Positions 7,050-12,763 of a stretch of DNA of 13,058 bases are shown here, in pieces. The DNA lies in assembly GCA_002378125.1 (NCBI GenBank), contig DFRF01000072.1, positions 3,905 to 16,962 of the forward strand, read 5' to 3'. The position numbers were made by a program, and so were the translations under genes. This DNA comes from Rhodospirillaceae bacterium UBA3470 (GTDB lineage Bacteria; Pseudomonadota; Alphaproteobacteria; Rhodospirillales; Casp-alpha2). A model generated the notes under the pieces. The model made no database searches, was not told where the DNA came from, and worked only from the letters and a program-made list of their open reading frames with translations. Numbering within the stretch: position 1 is the stretch's first letter; each line of letters begins with the position of its first letter.

Positions 7050-7370
7050 GGTCTAAGGTTCACCATCGATGACGGCTGTGATGGGCTTACGGATGCCGTC
7101 GCAAGTTCCAGTTTAGCGCGGAACTCGCATTCGATCGATGGATTTTGACGTGAGCGCCGCCATTAAACGTGCCTCCTTGGATCACCAGCAAAGGTAGAAC
7201 GATCATATCCACGTAGGCGATAGCTTTGTCTAAACCGATGGCGCTGAACACTGAGACTAGTAGGAGCTTATCGCAACTGATAGCCCGAACCACCTTACTC
7301 ACCAAGCCGATACGATACAGACGGTTCGCTCCTATCGAGGGAGTATACCAAACAGCGCCCGGACGCGGGT
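7050..7370. other. Gene-poor region with an orphan ribosome site and 16-codon frame
   Basis: No gene is supported. On the minus strand, AAGGAGG (7172-7178) stands 8 nt before an ATG at 7163, followed by a 16-codon frame (MAALTSKSIDRMRVPR) ending at 7113, 63 nt before the epimerase ATG. Past the stop, another frame reads EFRAKLELATA, so this may be the decayed start of a longer gene, or a short upstream frame in the epimerase leader. A 6-bp inverted repeat, GACGGC (7071-7076) and GCCGTC (7095-7100), lies in the same leader. Confidence 0.3.
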
Positions 7371-7900
7371 AATGATATGGTGATCGCTTTTTACAATGTA
7401 TTTGAGGAACTAACTGATCGAGCCGGGGGTATCATACTCGACGGCACGCCCATCGACCTCACGAAGATCACGGTACCTGTTTGCATCATCTCGACGAAGA
7501 ACGATCATATCGCACCCTGGAAATCTACTTATGCGGCAACCGAAATTTACAAGGGGCCAGTGCGCCTCGTGCCGTCCGCGTCTGGGCATATAGCGGGTGT
7601 GATCAATCCACCCGCTGCGGGGAAGTATTGCTACTGGACAGCTGCCAAAACCCGGCAGATCCCGATGCCTAGTTCTTCGACGCGAAACAGACAGACGGGT
7701 CCTGGTGGCCAGATTGGTAGAAATGGGTGAAAACACATGCGGGCTCCCAGATCAAGGCTCGCAAACCGGGCGACGCCAAGTACAAGCCCCTTGAAGCCGC
7801 CCCCGGTTACTATGTAAAAGTTCGTTTCAACCCTGAGAAGCAACCACGACTTGAACACGCCAAACGATACACCGACCGCCATGCCTTACTCGGCCCATAA
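7371..7900 (+). pseudogene. phaC: Remnant of poly(3-hydroxyalkanoate) synthase, C-terminal part
   Basis: Frame one (about 7371-7645) reads FYNVFEEL, GGIILDGTPIDLTKITVPV, STKNDHIAPWKSTYA, SGHIAGVINPPAAGKY and YWT. These match the C-terminal third of class I PhaC, including the catalytic Asp (in NDHIAPW) and His (in SGHIAGV) segments. The match then moves one frame: NPADPDA, TAG (7670-7672), FFDAKQTDGSWWPDW, TAG (7718-7720), KWVKTHAGSQIKARKPGD and APGYYVKVRFNP, ending at TAA (7898-7900). Both TAGs stand where intact PhaCs usually have Trp or a similar codon. The catalytic Cys box and everything before it are missing. Intact PhaC polymerises hydroxyacyl-CoA into storage granules; this copy cannot. 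Its last 20 bases overlap the cysC start. Confidence 0.85.
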
Positions 7901-8483
7901 CGAACACGCCCTGAGTTCTACGGTGAGCCCAGACGCGCGTGCTTATCGGCATGGCCACCAGGGCGGGGTCCTATGGTTTACGGGCCTATCTGGATCTGGA
8001 AAGTCGACGTTGGCCATCGGTCTTGAACAGGCCCTGTTCGCCGAGGGTTTTCAGGTGTTTGTCCTTGATGGGGACAACCTTCGCCACGGGTTGAACCGCG
8101 ATCTTGGGTTCTCTTATAGGGATCGTCAGGAGAACATTAGGCGTGTTATCGAGATGGCGGTTGCGTTCGCCGACGCAGGCACGGTTGTCATTACGGCGTT
8201 CATTTCACCTTTTCGAGCGGATCGCGAGCGTGCCCGTCAGACCCTGGGCAAGAAGTTTCACGAGATTTTTGTCGATGCGCGCCTAGAGGTTTGCGAGGCG
8301 CGTGATCCAAAGGGGCTCTACAAGAAGGCGCGGGCTGGGATAATTACTGAGTTCACGGGAATTTCCTCACCCTACGAACGGCCTGAGAGCCCGGCCCTAA
8401 GCCTGGATACGGGAGGCACGTCCATCAACGATTGCGTTGCGGGTCTGCGCGACTACGCCGTGCGCGCCTTTCGGCGCACCTAG
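7881..8483 (+). CDS. cysC: Adenylyl-sulfate (APS) kinase
   Basis: 200 residues from ATG 7881, the normal CysC length. It phosphorylates adenosine 5'-phosphosulfate to PAPS with ATP. Seen: P-loop GLSGSGKST (35-43), DGDN (63-66), LNRDLGFSYRDRQENIRR (71-88), the ISPFRADR segment (108-115) with the Ser of the transient phosphoserine region, ARDPKGLYKKAR (140-151) and FTGISSPYE (158-166). No ATP sulfurylase (cysD/cysN) or PAPS reductase is in the window, so PAPS may serve a sulfotransferase rather than assimilation. The ATG lies inside the tail of the phaC remnant and has no clear ribosome site; an in-frame TTG at 7851 and GTG at 7923 are alternatives. It converges on gapR with only 5 bases between stops. 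Confidence 0.93.
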   Translation: MPYSAHNEHALSSTVSPDARAYRHGHQGGVLWFTGLSGSGKSTLAIGLEQALFAEGFQVFVLDGDNLRHGLNRDLGFSYRDRQENIRRVIEMAVAFADAGTVVITAFISPFRADRERARQTLGKKFHEIFVDARLEVCEARDPKGLYKKARAGIITEFTGISSPYERPESPALSLDTGGTSINDCVAGLRDYAVRAFRRT

Positions 8484-8488
8484 GCAGG

Positions 8489-8734
8489 CTATTCCATGCC
8501 CAGTGCGCGCTTGTAAACGTCCAAGACCTGTTCCATCTCACTGCGATCCGTGGCGTCCATCTTACGGAGGCGAACAACTTGGCGGATGACCTTGACGTCA
8601 AAGCCAGCGCCCTTGGCTTCCGAGAAGACTTCGCGCATATCGTCGGAAAGGGCCTTCTTTTCCTCTTCTAAGCGTTCGATCCGTTCGATGATTGTTCTCA
8701 AACGATCAGCTGCCACACCACCTACGTCCGCCAT
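8489..8734 (-). CDS. gapR: GapR, DUF2312 nucleoid-associated protein
   Basis: 81 residues beginning MADVGGVAADRL, followed by IIERIERLEEEKKAL, GAGFDVKVIRQVVRLRKMD and a C-terminal LDVYKRALGME. This is the full DUF2312 pattern. In Caulobacter GapR forms a ring-like clamp on overtwisted DNA, stimulating topoisomerases ahead of replication and transcription; it is nearly confined to Alphaproteobacteria. The N-terminal half should form the long dimerising coiled coil. The ATG at 8734 is chosen because GAGGTG sits about 7 nt upstream and the family starts there; a longer in-frame extension to 8812 adds 26 residues with no family support. It is the best taxonomic marker in the window. Confidence 0.95.
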   Translation of the reverse strand: MADVGGVAADRLRTIIERIERLEEEKKALSDDMREVFSEAKGAGFDVKVIRQVVRLRKMDATDRSEMEQVLDVYKRALGME

Positions 8735-8833
8735 TGAGAGCACCTCTAAAACTGTTGGTCTAGGTTTGTTATTTAGCCGGGGAAACATACGGAGCGCTTC
8801 ACGGTTCTGCAAGGCGCCGTGAACGCCCGTAAG

Positions 8834-8940
8834 TTACGAGTTGGTCGATTTTTCGCCTGCCTCTCCCTCCCGCGTTTCGACATCGAGCAGGAGGTATTTC
8901 TTCTTGATGCCGACGTTGAAGGGCGGCGGGTCGTATAATA
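8834..8940 (-). other. Protein-like open frame without a start, possible C-terminal remnant
   Basis: Directly behind the stop codon of the amidohydrolase, another minus-strand frame reads ILYDPPPFNVGIKKKYLLLD, then VETREGEAGEKSTNS, and stops at TAA (8834-8836). The residue mix looks protein-like. It extends back about 14 codons inside the amidohydrolase gene to a TGA and has no ATG, GTG or TTG. It may be the last part of a lost gene. I do not recognise the family, and an opposite-strand frame here also reads plausibly, so chance is possible. Confidence 0.25.
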
Positions 8941-9741
8941 TTAGAACTGTCCCACCCGGTGGAGGCCTTGAACCTTTAAAATCTCAGGCATGATGTCTTC
9001 CAAGATAGTCGCCCAGCGGTCGATGCCGGCTGCATCGCGGACCTGGTCCTGGTTGATCTCGATGACGCAATTCGCCAAGCCTGCCGCGCCGCCGTGGACA
9101 TCGATGGTGTAGGCCAGTTGCCGGCCGGAATAGGGCTCGTTGTCGCCCACGTTGAGGCCGTAAGCCTTGAGCATGTCCATCAGGGGCAAGGCGATTCGCG
9201 GATCGCGGTTCCATAGGACGCCGATGTCCCACGGTCGTGGCGTGTCGCCATAATCGGGGGAAAAGCTGTGAATGGAGAAAATTGCCGGCGGTGTGCCGCG
9301 TTCCCAAAGCCTTGCTAGGGCCCCGTCAACAGCATCGTGGTAGGGTTTGAACAGTTCCGTGATGCGTTGGCGTTTCGCCGTCTCGTTCAAGTCCCGGTTG
9401 GCGGGAATGGGCGTCGCATCGATCTCTTTGACAATAGATTCCTTATGACCAGCAGGTCGATTCAAATCGATGACCAGGCGCGAGAACCCGGCCGTCACCA
9501 AGGGCGCATCCAGGGATGTGGAAAGACGTTGGGAGACCAATTCTGCGCCGATATCGTAGGCGATGTGACGATCAAAGCTGGAGGCCTTAAGACCGAGATC
9601 ACCCAGTGCCAGCGGTACCCGGCGGCTGGCGTGGTCGCAGAGCAGAAGCAAGGGCGTGGGACCGTTACGATTGATCTCCTCAAAGGGCGCCGGATCGCCA
9701 GGTTGTAGAAGTTTGTCCGCTGAATTTACGTGCTGGTCCAT
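8941..9741 (-). CDS. N-formylglutamate amidohydrolase family protein
   Basis: 266 residues, the usual length of the FGase family (Pfam PF05013). Family stretches in order: LLLLCDHASRRVP (31-43), HIAYDIGA (59-66), a VIDLNRPAGH segment near 90, SIHSFSP, GVLWNRDPR, GDNEPYSGR and HGGAAGLANCVIEINQD. The His and Asp/Glu residues in these stretches are the expected metal and substrate ligands. HutG-type members hydrolyse N-formyl-L-glutamate to formate and glutamate at the end of histidine degradation; no hut genes are present, so the true substrate may be another formyl- or acyl-amino acid. The ATG at 9741 has no good ribosome site but lies 6 nt behind a TATAGT hexamer, so the message may be leaderless. 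Divergent from the flavin reductase. Confidence 0.88.
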   Translation of the reverse strand: MDQHVNSADKLLQPGDPAPFEEINRNGPTPLLLLCDHASRRVPLALGDLGLKASSFDRHIAYDIGAELVSQRLSTSLDAPLVTAGFSRLVIDLNRPAGHKESIVKEIDATPIPANRDLNETAKRQRITELFKPYHDAVDGALARLWERGTPPAIFSIHSFSPDYGDTPRPWDIGVLWNRDPRIALPLMDMLKAYGLNVGDNEPYSGRQLAYTIDVHGGAAGLANCVIEINQDQVRDAAGIDRWATILEDIMPEILKVQGLHRVGQF

Positions 9742-9747
9742 TGTCTG

Positions 9748-9753
9748 ACTATA
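9748..9753 (-). promoter_or_regulatory. Candidate -10 box placing transcription start at the amidohydrolase ATG
   Basis: Minus-strand TATAGT (5 of 6 matches to TATAAT) ends 6 nt before the ATG at 9741. Initiation at the usual distance would fall on the ATG itself, giving a leaderless message. The -35 region (CTCGCA at 17 nt spacing) is weak. Confidence 0.3.
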
Positions 9754-9837
9754 ACGAACTGGTTTTGCTTTGCGAGAAATCTTTGCACTTCAATCTGCGG
9801 CCCGCTTTGGTCATAGTGTTGGCGAAAGCGAGGCGCC

Positions 9838-10323
9838 ATGACACGCGAAGATTTTATCGAAGGTATGAGCCGGGCGGCGCAGACCGTCTCGGTGATCACC
9901 ACCGACGGCCCCACGGGACGTGTGGGCGTCACGGTCAGTGCAATGTGTTCGGTCTCCGCCGATCCGCCCATGGTTCTCGTTTGTATCCATCACCAAAGTC
10001 GCGCCTTGCCGGCGATCCGGCAGAACGCCATCTTCTGCGTCAACGTTCTGAACGACACCATGCAGGAAGTCTCCAATACTTTCGCCGCCACGACGCTAAC
10101 CGACGACATGTTCGATGTGGCTGATTGGCAAGCCGCGGTGACCGGTGCGCCGGTTCTAACTGGAGCCTTGGCCAGCTTCGACTGCCGGGTCGAGGAAATC
10201 CATCGCGCCGGATCCCATTTTATCTTCCTGGGCAATGTGGAAAAGGTGGTCCTGGGCGCGGGCGCACCCTTGCTCTACGGCTCGCGCTCCTACGGCACAC
10301 CGTCGTTCTTCCCCAAGGATTGA
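9838..10323 (+). CDS. Flavin reductase-like protein (HpaC/RutF family, FMN-binding)
   Basis: 161 residues, the standard length for the short-chain flavin reductase family. Seen: the N-terminal FIEGMSRAAQTVSVITTDG (6-24), GRVGVTVSAMCSVSADPPMVLVC (27-49) with the Thr/Ser-rich flavin-phosphate loop, QNAIFCVNVLND, the late GSHFIFLGNVEKV and PLLYGSRSYG. Members use NAD(P)H to make free FMNH2 or FADH2 for a partner monooxygenase, usually in the cytoplasm. No flavin-dependent oxygenase gene is adjacent, so the partner must be encoded elsewhere, or the protein serves another reduction. A ribosome site GAGG lies about 6 nt before the ATG. Downstream are only decayed genes on the other strand. Confidence 0.88.
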   Translation: MTREDFIEGMSRAAQTVSVITTDGPTGRVGVTVSAMCSVSADPPMVLVCIHHQSRALPAIRQNAIFCVNVLNDTMQEVSNTFAATTLTDDMFDVADWQAAVTGAPVLTGALASFDCRVEEIHRAGSHFIFLGNVEKVVLGAGAPLLYGSRSYGTPSFFPKD

Positions 10324-10360
10324 TGGCCTGCCAACCAAACGGCGGTGTTGCCGTTGAATT

Positions 10361-10599
10361 CTATTGATTGGCGATCTTGGTCTTTTGTGAGGCCAGTCGC
10401 AGGTGGGCAATTTGCTGATGTTTCTGTAGATAGCCCCAGTGATTCGCTTCCTGGTTGATTGCAGTCAATTCGGCTTCCGCCTTCTCCAGGGAGGTTCCGC
10501 GCCGAGGATGACCAATCGCGCGACGATCTTCGCGATGGCACCTATTTGCTGCGCCAGGTCATTCGCCTGCTTCTTCGCGGCGCTCGGCGCGCTGTTCAA
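10361..10599 (-). pseudogene. Frameshifted small helical (coiled-coil-like) gene behind the ParB-like remnant
   Basis: A minus-strand frame opens at a TTG (10597-10599) that overlaps the stop codon of the ParB-like remnant. It reads NSAPSAAKKQANDLAQQIGA, then IAKIVARLVILGAE. A one-base shift near 10490 is needed to continue as SLEKAEAELTAINQEANHWG, YLQKHQQIAHLRLASQKTKI and ANQ, stopping at TAG (10361-10363). Both halves are rich in Ala, Glu, Gln, Lys and Leu with heptad-like spacing, suggesting one helical protein of about 75 residues. I do not recognise the family. The overlap and shared strand indicate a former two-gene operon. Confidence 0.45.
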
Positions 10600-10844
10600 A
10601 ACCGCCTTGCCTGAACCAAGATCGCCTTGATCGTATCCTCGTCCACCGCCCGGCAGGATTCTAGGCGATGCAAGCCCTCCGCCAGGACCAAACGGCCATT
10701 ATCCTAATGGACTTGAATTGGCGTTTTCTGACCCTCATCGATCATGCTCTCGGCCTTATCGGACTTGAATTTCTTCTTGCGTTTCACAGGGATATACACG
10801 TCGTCGACCAGCAACTTACGTGTTGCCTTAAGATGATCTCCCAT
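10596..10844 (-). pseudogene. Small ParB/sulfiredoxin-like domain protein with internal TAG
   Basis: From the ATG at 10844 the frame reads MGDHLKATRKLLVDDVYIPV, KRKKKFKSDKAESMIDEGQK and TPIQVH, then TAG at codon 47 (10704-10706). It continues in the same frame with DNGRLVLAEGLHRLESCRAV, DEDTIKAILVQARRF and TGA. The pattern IPVKRRK...ILEEGQKTPIxVRxDGxRFVLVEGLHRLEACKALGEETI...VQAR is that of short ParB-N/Srx-like proteins of Alphaproteobacteria, about 82 residues in all. The only defect is the TAG, where relatives have Arg, Lys or Gln before Asp-Gly; one CAG-to-TAG change would explain it. A strong ribosome site AAGGAGG sits 5 nt before the ATG, so a 46-residue product could still be made. Confidence 0.72.
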
Positions 10845-10967
10845 GGGCGCCTCCTTGGGTTGATCATATGCACTCGCGCGCGAACAGTCGAATGAAACAA
10901 GATTACTTGGGTTTGGATCACTGCCCGATCATATTGATTGGGAGATGTTTGCGAATAGGGCCCCCAT

Positions 10968-11645
10968 ATGACTTTCGCTGTTCTTGGCCGCTGTCCCCTG
11001 CGAGGTCAATCCGGCGTCGCCATCACCACGTCCAGCATCGCCATCGGTGCACGCTGTCCGTTCGTGCGCGCGGGCGTCGGCGCGGCGTCAACGCAAAACG
11101 TCACCGACCCGCGCCTGGGCCCCGCTCTTCTTGATCACATGGAGGCCGGCGAGACGCCCGAGATGGCTATGGAGGCGGTGACTACGGCGGACGAGTACAT
11201 GGACCATCGTCAGCTCCTGGCCATCAACCTGGACGGCCAGACGGCGCATTTCACCGGCGCCAAGGCGCTCGGCCGTTCGGCAGCGGCGAAGGGGCTGAAC
11301 TGTGTCGCGGCAGGTAACCTATTGGCGAACGACGAGGTGCCGCAGGCCATGGTCAATGGCTTCAGCACTGATCAGCGTACTTATTTGGCCGATCATCTGT
11401 TGGCCGGTTTGGCGGCTGGCCTAGCCGCTGGCGGCGAAGTGGGCAGCATCCATTCCGCAGCGCTCCAGGTGGCGGGCGATCAGGATTGGCCCATCGTCAA
11501 CTTGCGCGTCGATTGGACCGAAGGCGATCCCATCGCCGAACTTGAGGCCTTGTGGCAGATGTATGTGCCACAAATGGAGGATTATGTGACCCGCGCCCTC
11601 GATCCTGATGCGGCGCCCAGCTATGGCGTGCCGGGGGACGAATAG
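10968..11645 (+). CDS. DUF1028 family protein (Ntn-hydrolase-like fold)
   Basis: 225 residues matching the DUF1028 pattern. It starts TFAVLGRCPLRGQSGVAITT (2-21), then IAIGARCPFVRAGVGAASTQ (24-43), NVTDPRLGPALLDHMEAGET, HRQLLAINLDGQTAHFTGAK and VAAGNLLANDEVPQAMVNGF. The C-terminal part has the Arg/Asp-rich LRVDWTEGDPIAELEALWQMY. The family is thought to share the N-terminal nucleophile hydrolase fold; its reaction is not established. The start at ATG 10968 fits the family, although the ribosome site is weak. The stop codon is 3 nt before the ATG of the second TauD-type gene, so the two are surely co-transcribed and likely act on the same compound. Confidence 0.88.
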   Translation: MTFAVLGRCPLRGQSGVAITTSSIAIGARCPFVRAGVGAASTQNVTDPRLGPALLDHMEAGETPEMAMEAVTTADEYMDHRQLLAINLDGQTAHFTGAKALGRSAAAKGLNCVAAGNLLANDEVPQAMVNGFSTDQRTYLADHLLAGLAAGLAAGGEVGSIHSAALQVAGDQDWPIVNLRVDWTEGDPIAELEALWQMYVPQMEDYVTRALDPDAAPSYGVPGDE

Positions 11646-11648
11646 ATT

Positions 11649-12494
11649 ATGGTGGAGACCCGACCCCTAACGGCAACCTTCGGTGTCGAATATTTGGATG
11701 TCAAATTGCGTGCGGATATGGCCGATGACACCTTCGCGGATGTGGAGCGCCTCTGGTACGATAACGGCATCGCCCTGTTCCGTGGTCAGACCTTCACCGA
11801 AACGGATATCATCGGCTTCTGCCGCCGGTTGGGCGATCTGGAAATTCACGTGCGCCAGGAATACCTGGACCCAGATTTTCCAGAGCTCCTGCAGGTCTCG
11901 AACAAGATGGAAGCGGGGCGCGAGGTGGGGATTTTAAAGGACAAGGAGTTGGGCTGGCACCACGACCAGAGCTACATGACGGAACCAGCCATCGGGTCCA
12001 TGCTGTGTGCCTTCCAGTTGCCAGCCTGGGGCGGCGACACCCATTTTGCCAACCTGGCCGATGCTTACGAGGCCTTGCCGGAAACTGTAAAGGTGCGACT
12101 TGACGGCCTGCGCGCCTTGCATTCCTATGAATACTTCAACGGCACTTGGAGCGTGCCGACTAATGAGAATCAGGCGAATCGCACGCCACCGGTCCTGCAA
12201 CCCGTGGTCCGTACCCACCCGATTACTGGTCGCAAGAGCATCTACGTGGACCCGGCCATGGTGCCCCTCATCGATGGTCTGTCCGAAGATGAAAGCCGCG
12301 ACCTTCTGGATGAGCTGTTTGATTGGATCGTCCGGCCTGAATTCGTTTACCGTCATCAGTGGCAGCCGGGTGATGCTATTCTCTGGGACAACGCGTCGAC
12401 CATGCATCGGCGTGACGCATTCGATCCCGCTTCCATCCGGCTAATGAAACGCACCACTATTCGGCCTCGGCCGGAGTTGGCTGTTCCCTTCTGA
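11649..12494 (+). CDS. TauD/TfdA-family 2-oxoglutarate/Fe(II) dioxygenase (second copy)
   Basis: 281 residues. The iron triad is intact: His104 and Asp106 in WHHDQSYM and His253 in TMHRRDAFD. The 2-oxoglutarate arginines are at the expected +11 and +15 offsets (Arg264, Arg268). The GGDTHFANLADAYEALP and VVRTHPITGRKSIYV segments are also typical. It is clearly divergent from the first copy at 4641-5501 (different N-terminus, loop and C-terminus), so this is not a recent duplication and the substrates likely differ. The gene begins 3 nt after the DUF1028 stop, with a GGGGGA ribosome site inside that gene's end, so the pair is translationally coupled. The substrate is unknown; hydroxylation of a small carboxylate or amino-acid derivative is an inference. 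Confidence 0.9.
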   Translation: MVETRPLTATFGVEYLDVKLRADMADDTFADVERLWYDNGIALFRGQTFTETDIIGFCRRLGDLEIHVRQEYLDPDFPELLQVSNKMEAGREVGILKDKELGWHHDQSYMTEPAIGSMLCAFQLPAWGGDTHFANLADAYEALPETVKVRLDGLRALHSYEYFNGTWSVPTNENQANRTPPVLQPVVRTHPITGRKSIYVDPAMVPLIDGLSEDESRDLLDELFDWIVRPEFVYRHQWQPGDAILWDNASTMHRRDAFDPASIRLMKRTTIRPRPELAVPF

Positions 12495-12497
12495 CAA

Positions 12498-12512
12498 ACC
12501 CCATCCTGGGGT
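12498..12512 (+). terminator. Short GC-rich hairpin behind the DUF1028-dioxygenase pair
   Basis: Four bases after the dioxygenase stop codon lies ACCCCA-TCC-TGGGGT, a perfect 6-bp stem with a 3-nt loop. No T-run follows (the next bases are GGGACGAG), so it is at best a weak or factor-dependent terminator or an mRNA 3'-end stabiliser. Confidence 0.4.
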
Positions 12513-12523
12513 GGGACGAGTGC

Positions 12524-12551
12524 TTGCATTTTCGTTCGGGGTCCCTACCTT
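12524..12551 (+). promoter_or_regulatory. Weak promoter candidate of the DUF1289-methyltransferase pair
   Basis: TTGCAT (12524-12529) is followed after 16 nt by TACCTT (12546-12551), 28 nt before the ATG of the DUF1289 gene. Matches to the consensus are partial. Confidence 0.25.
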
Positions 12552-12578
12552 CCGTGCATCAGGAAGGAAGCCGGAGAC

Positions 12579-12761
12579 ATGGTCACAGTCGACTCGCCGT
12601 GTGTTGGTATCTGCCAGTTGGACCTCACGGCCGATCTATGCATTGGTTGTTTCCGCACTCGAGACGAGGTCGCTGTCTGGGGTGCCGCTTCCGATGATGT
12701 AAAACGGGACATACTGGCAAAGTGTCGAGAACGCCGCGCCGCCAGCAAGGAAAGGGTCTGA
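12579..12761 (+). CDS. DUF1289 small four-cysteine protein
   Basis: 60 residues. The DUF1289 signature is complete: SPCVGICQLD (6-15), LCIGCFRTRDEVAVW (20-34), giving Cys8, Cys12, Cys21 and Cys24, followed by a short helical basic tail (DDVKRDILAKCRERRAASK). The four cysteines are well placed to bind zinc or an Fe-S cluster, but the family has no established function. The ATG has a good GGAG site 5 nt upstream. The stop codon is 2 nt before the ATG of the homocysteine methyltransferase gene, so the two are co-translated. Confidence 0.9.
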   Translation: MVTVDSPCVGICQLDLTADLCIGCFRTRDEVAVWGAASDDVKRDILAKCRERRAASKERV

Positions 12762-12763
12762 AG

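Noticed and set aside
8735..8812. 26-residue N-terminal extension of GapR
   Set aside because: The family begins at MADVGG and the GAGGTG ribosome site precedes the ATG at 8734.
9741..10124. 127-codon forward frame over the flavin reductase
   Set aside because: Out-of-frame shadow of the clearly homologous flavin reductase at 9838-10323.
5562..10844. TAG recoding (readthrough or pyrrolysine-type decoding) to explain the internal TAGs
   Set aside because: Intact genes here (MFS, cysC, gapR, DUF1028) end in TAG, and the broken frames also carry TGA codons and frameshifts, so ordinary decay is the simpler reading.
10439..10895. Two short forward frames (10439-10630 and 10668-10895)
   Set aside because: They are antisense to the ParB-like and coiled-coil remnants, which carry recognisable protein motifs on the minus strand.
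4641..12494. The two TauD-type genes as a recent duplication
   Set aside because: They share the catalytic residues and general layout, but the sequences differ throughout, so they are separate family members.
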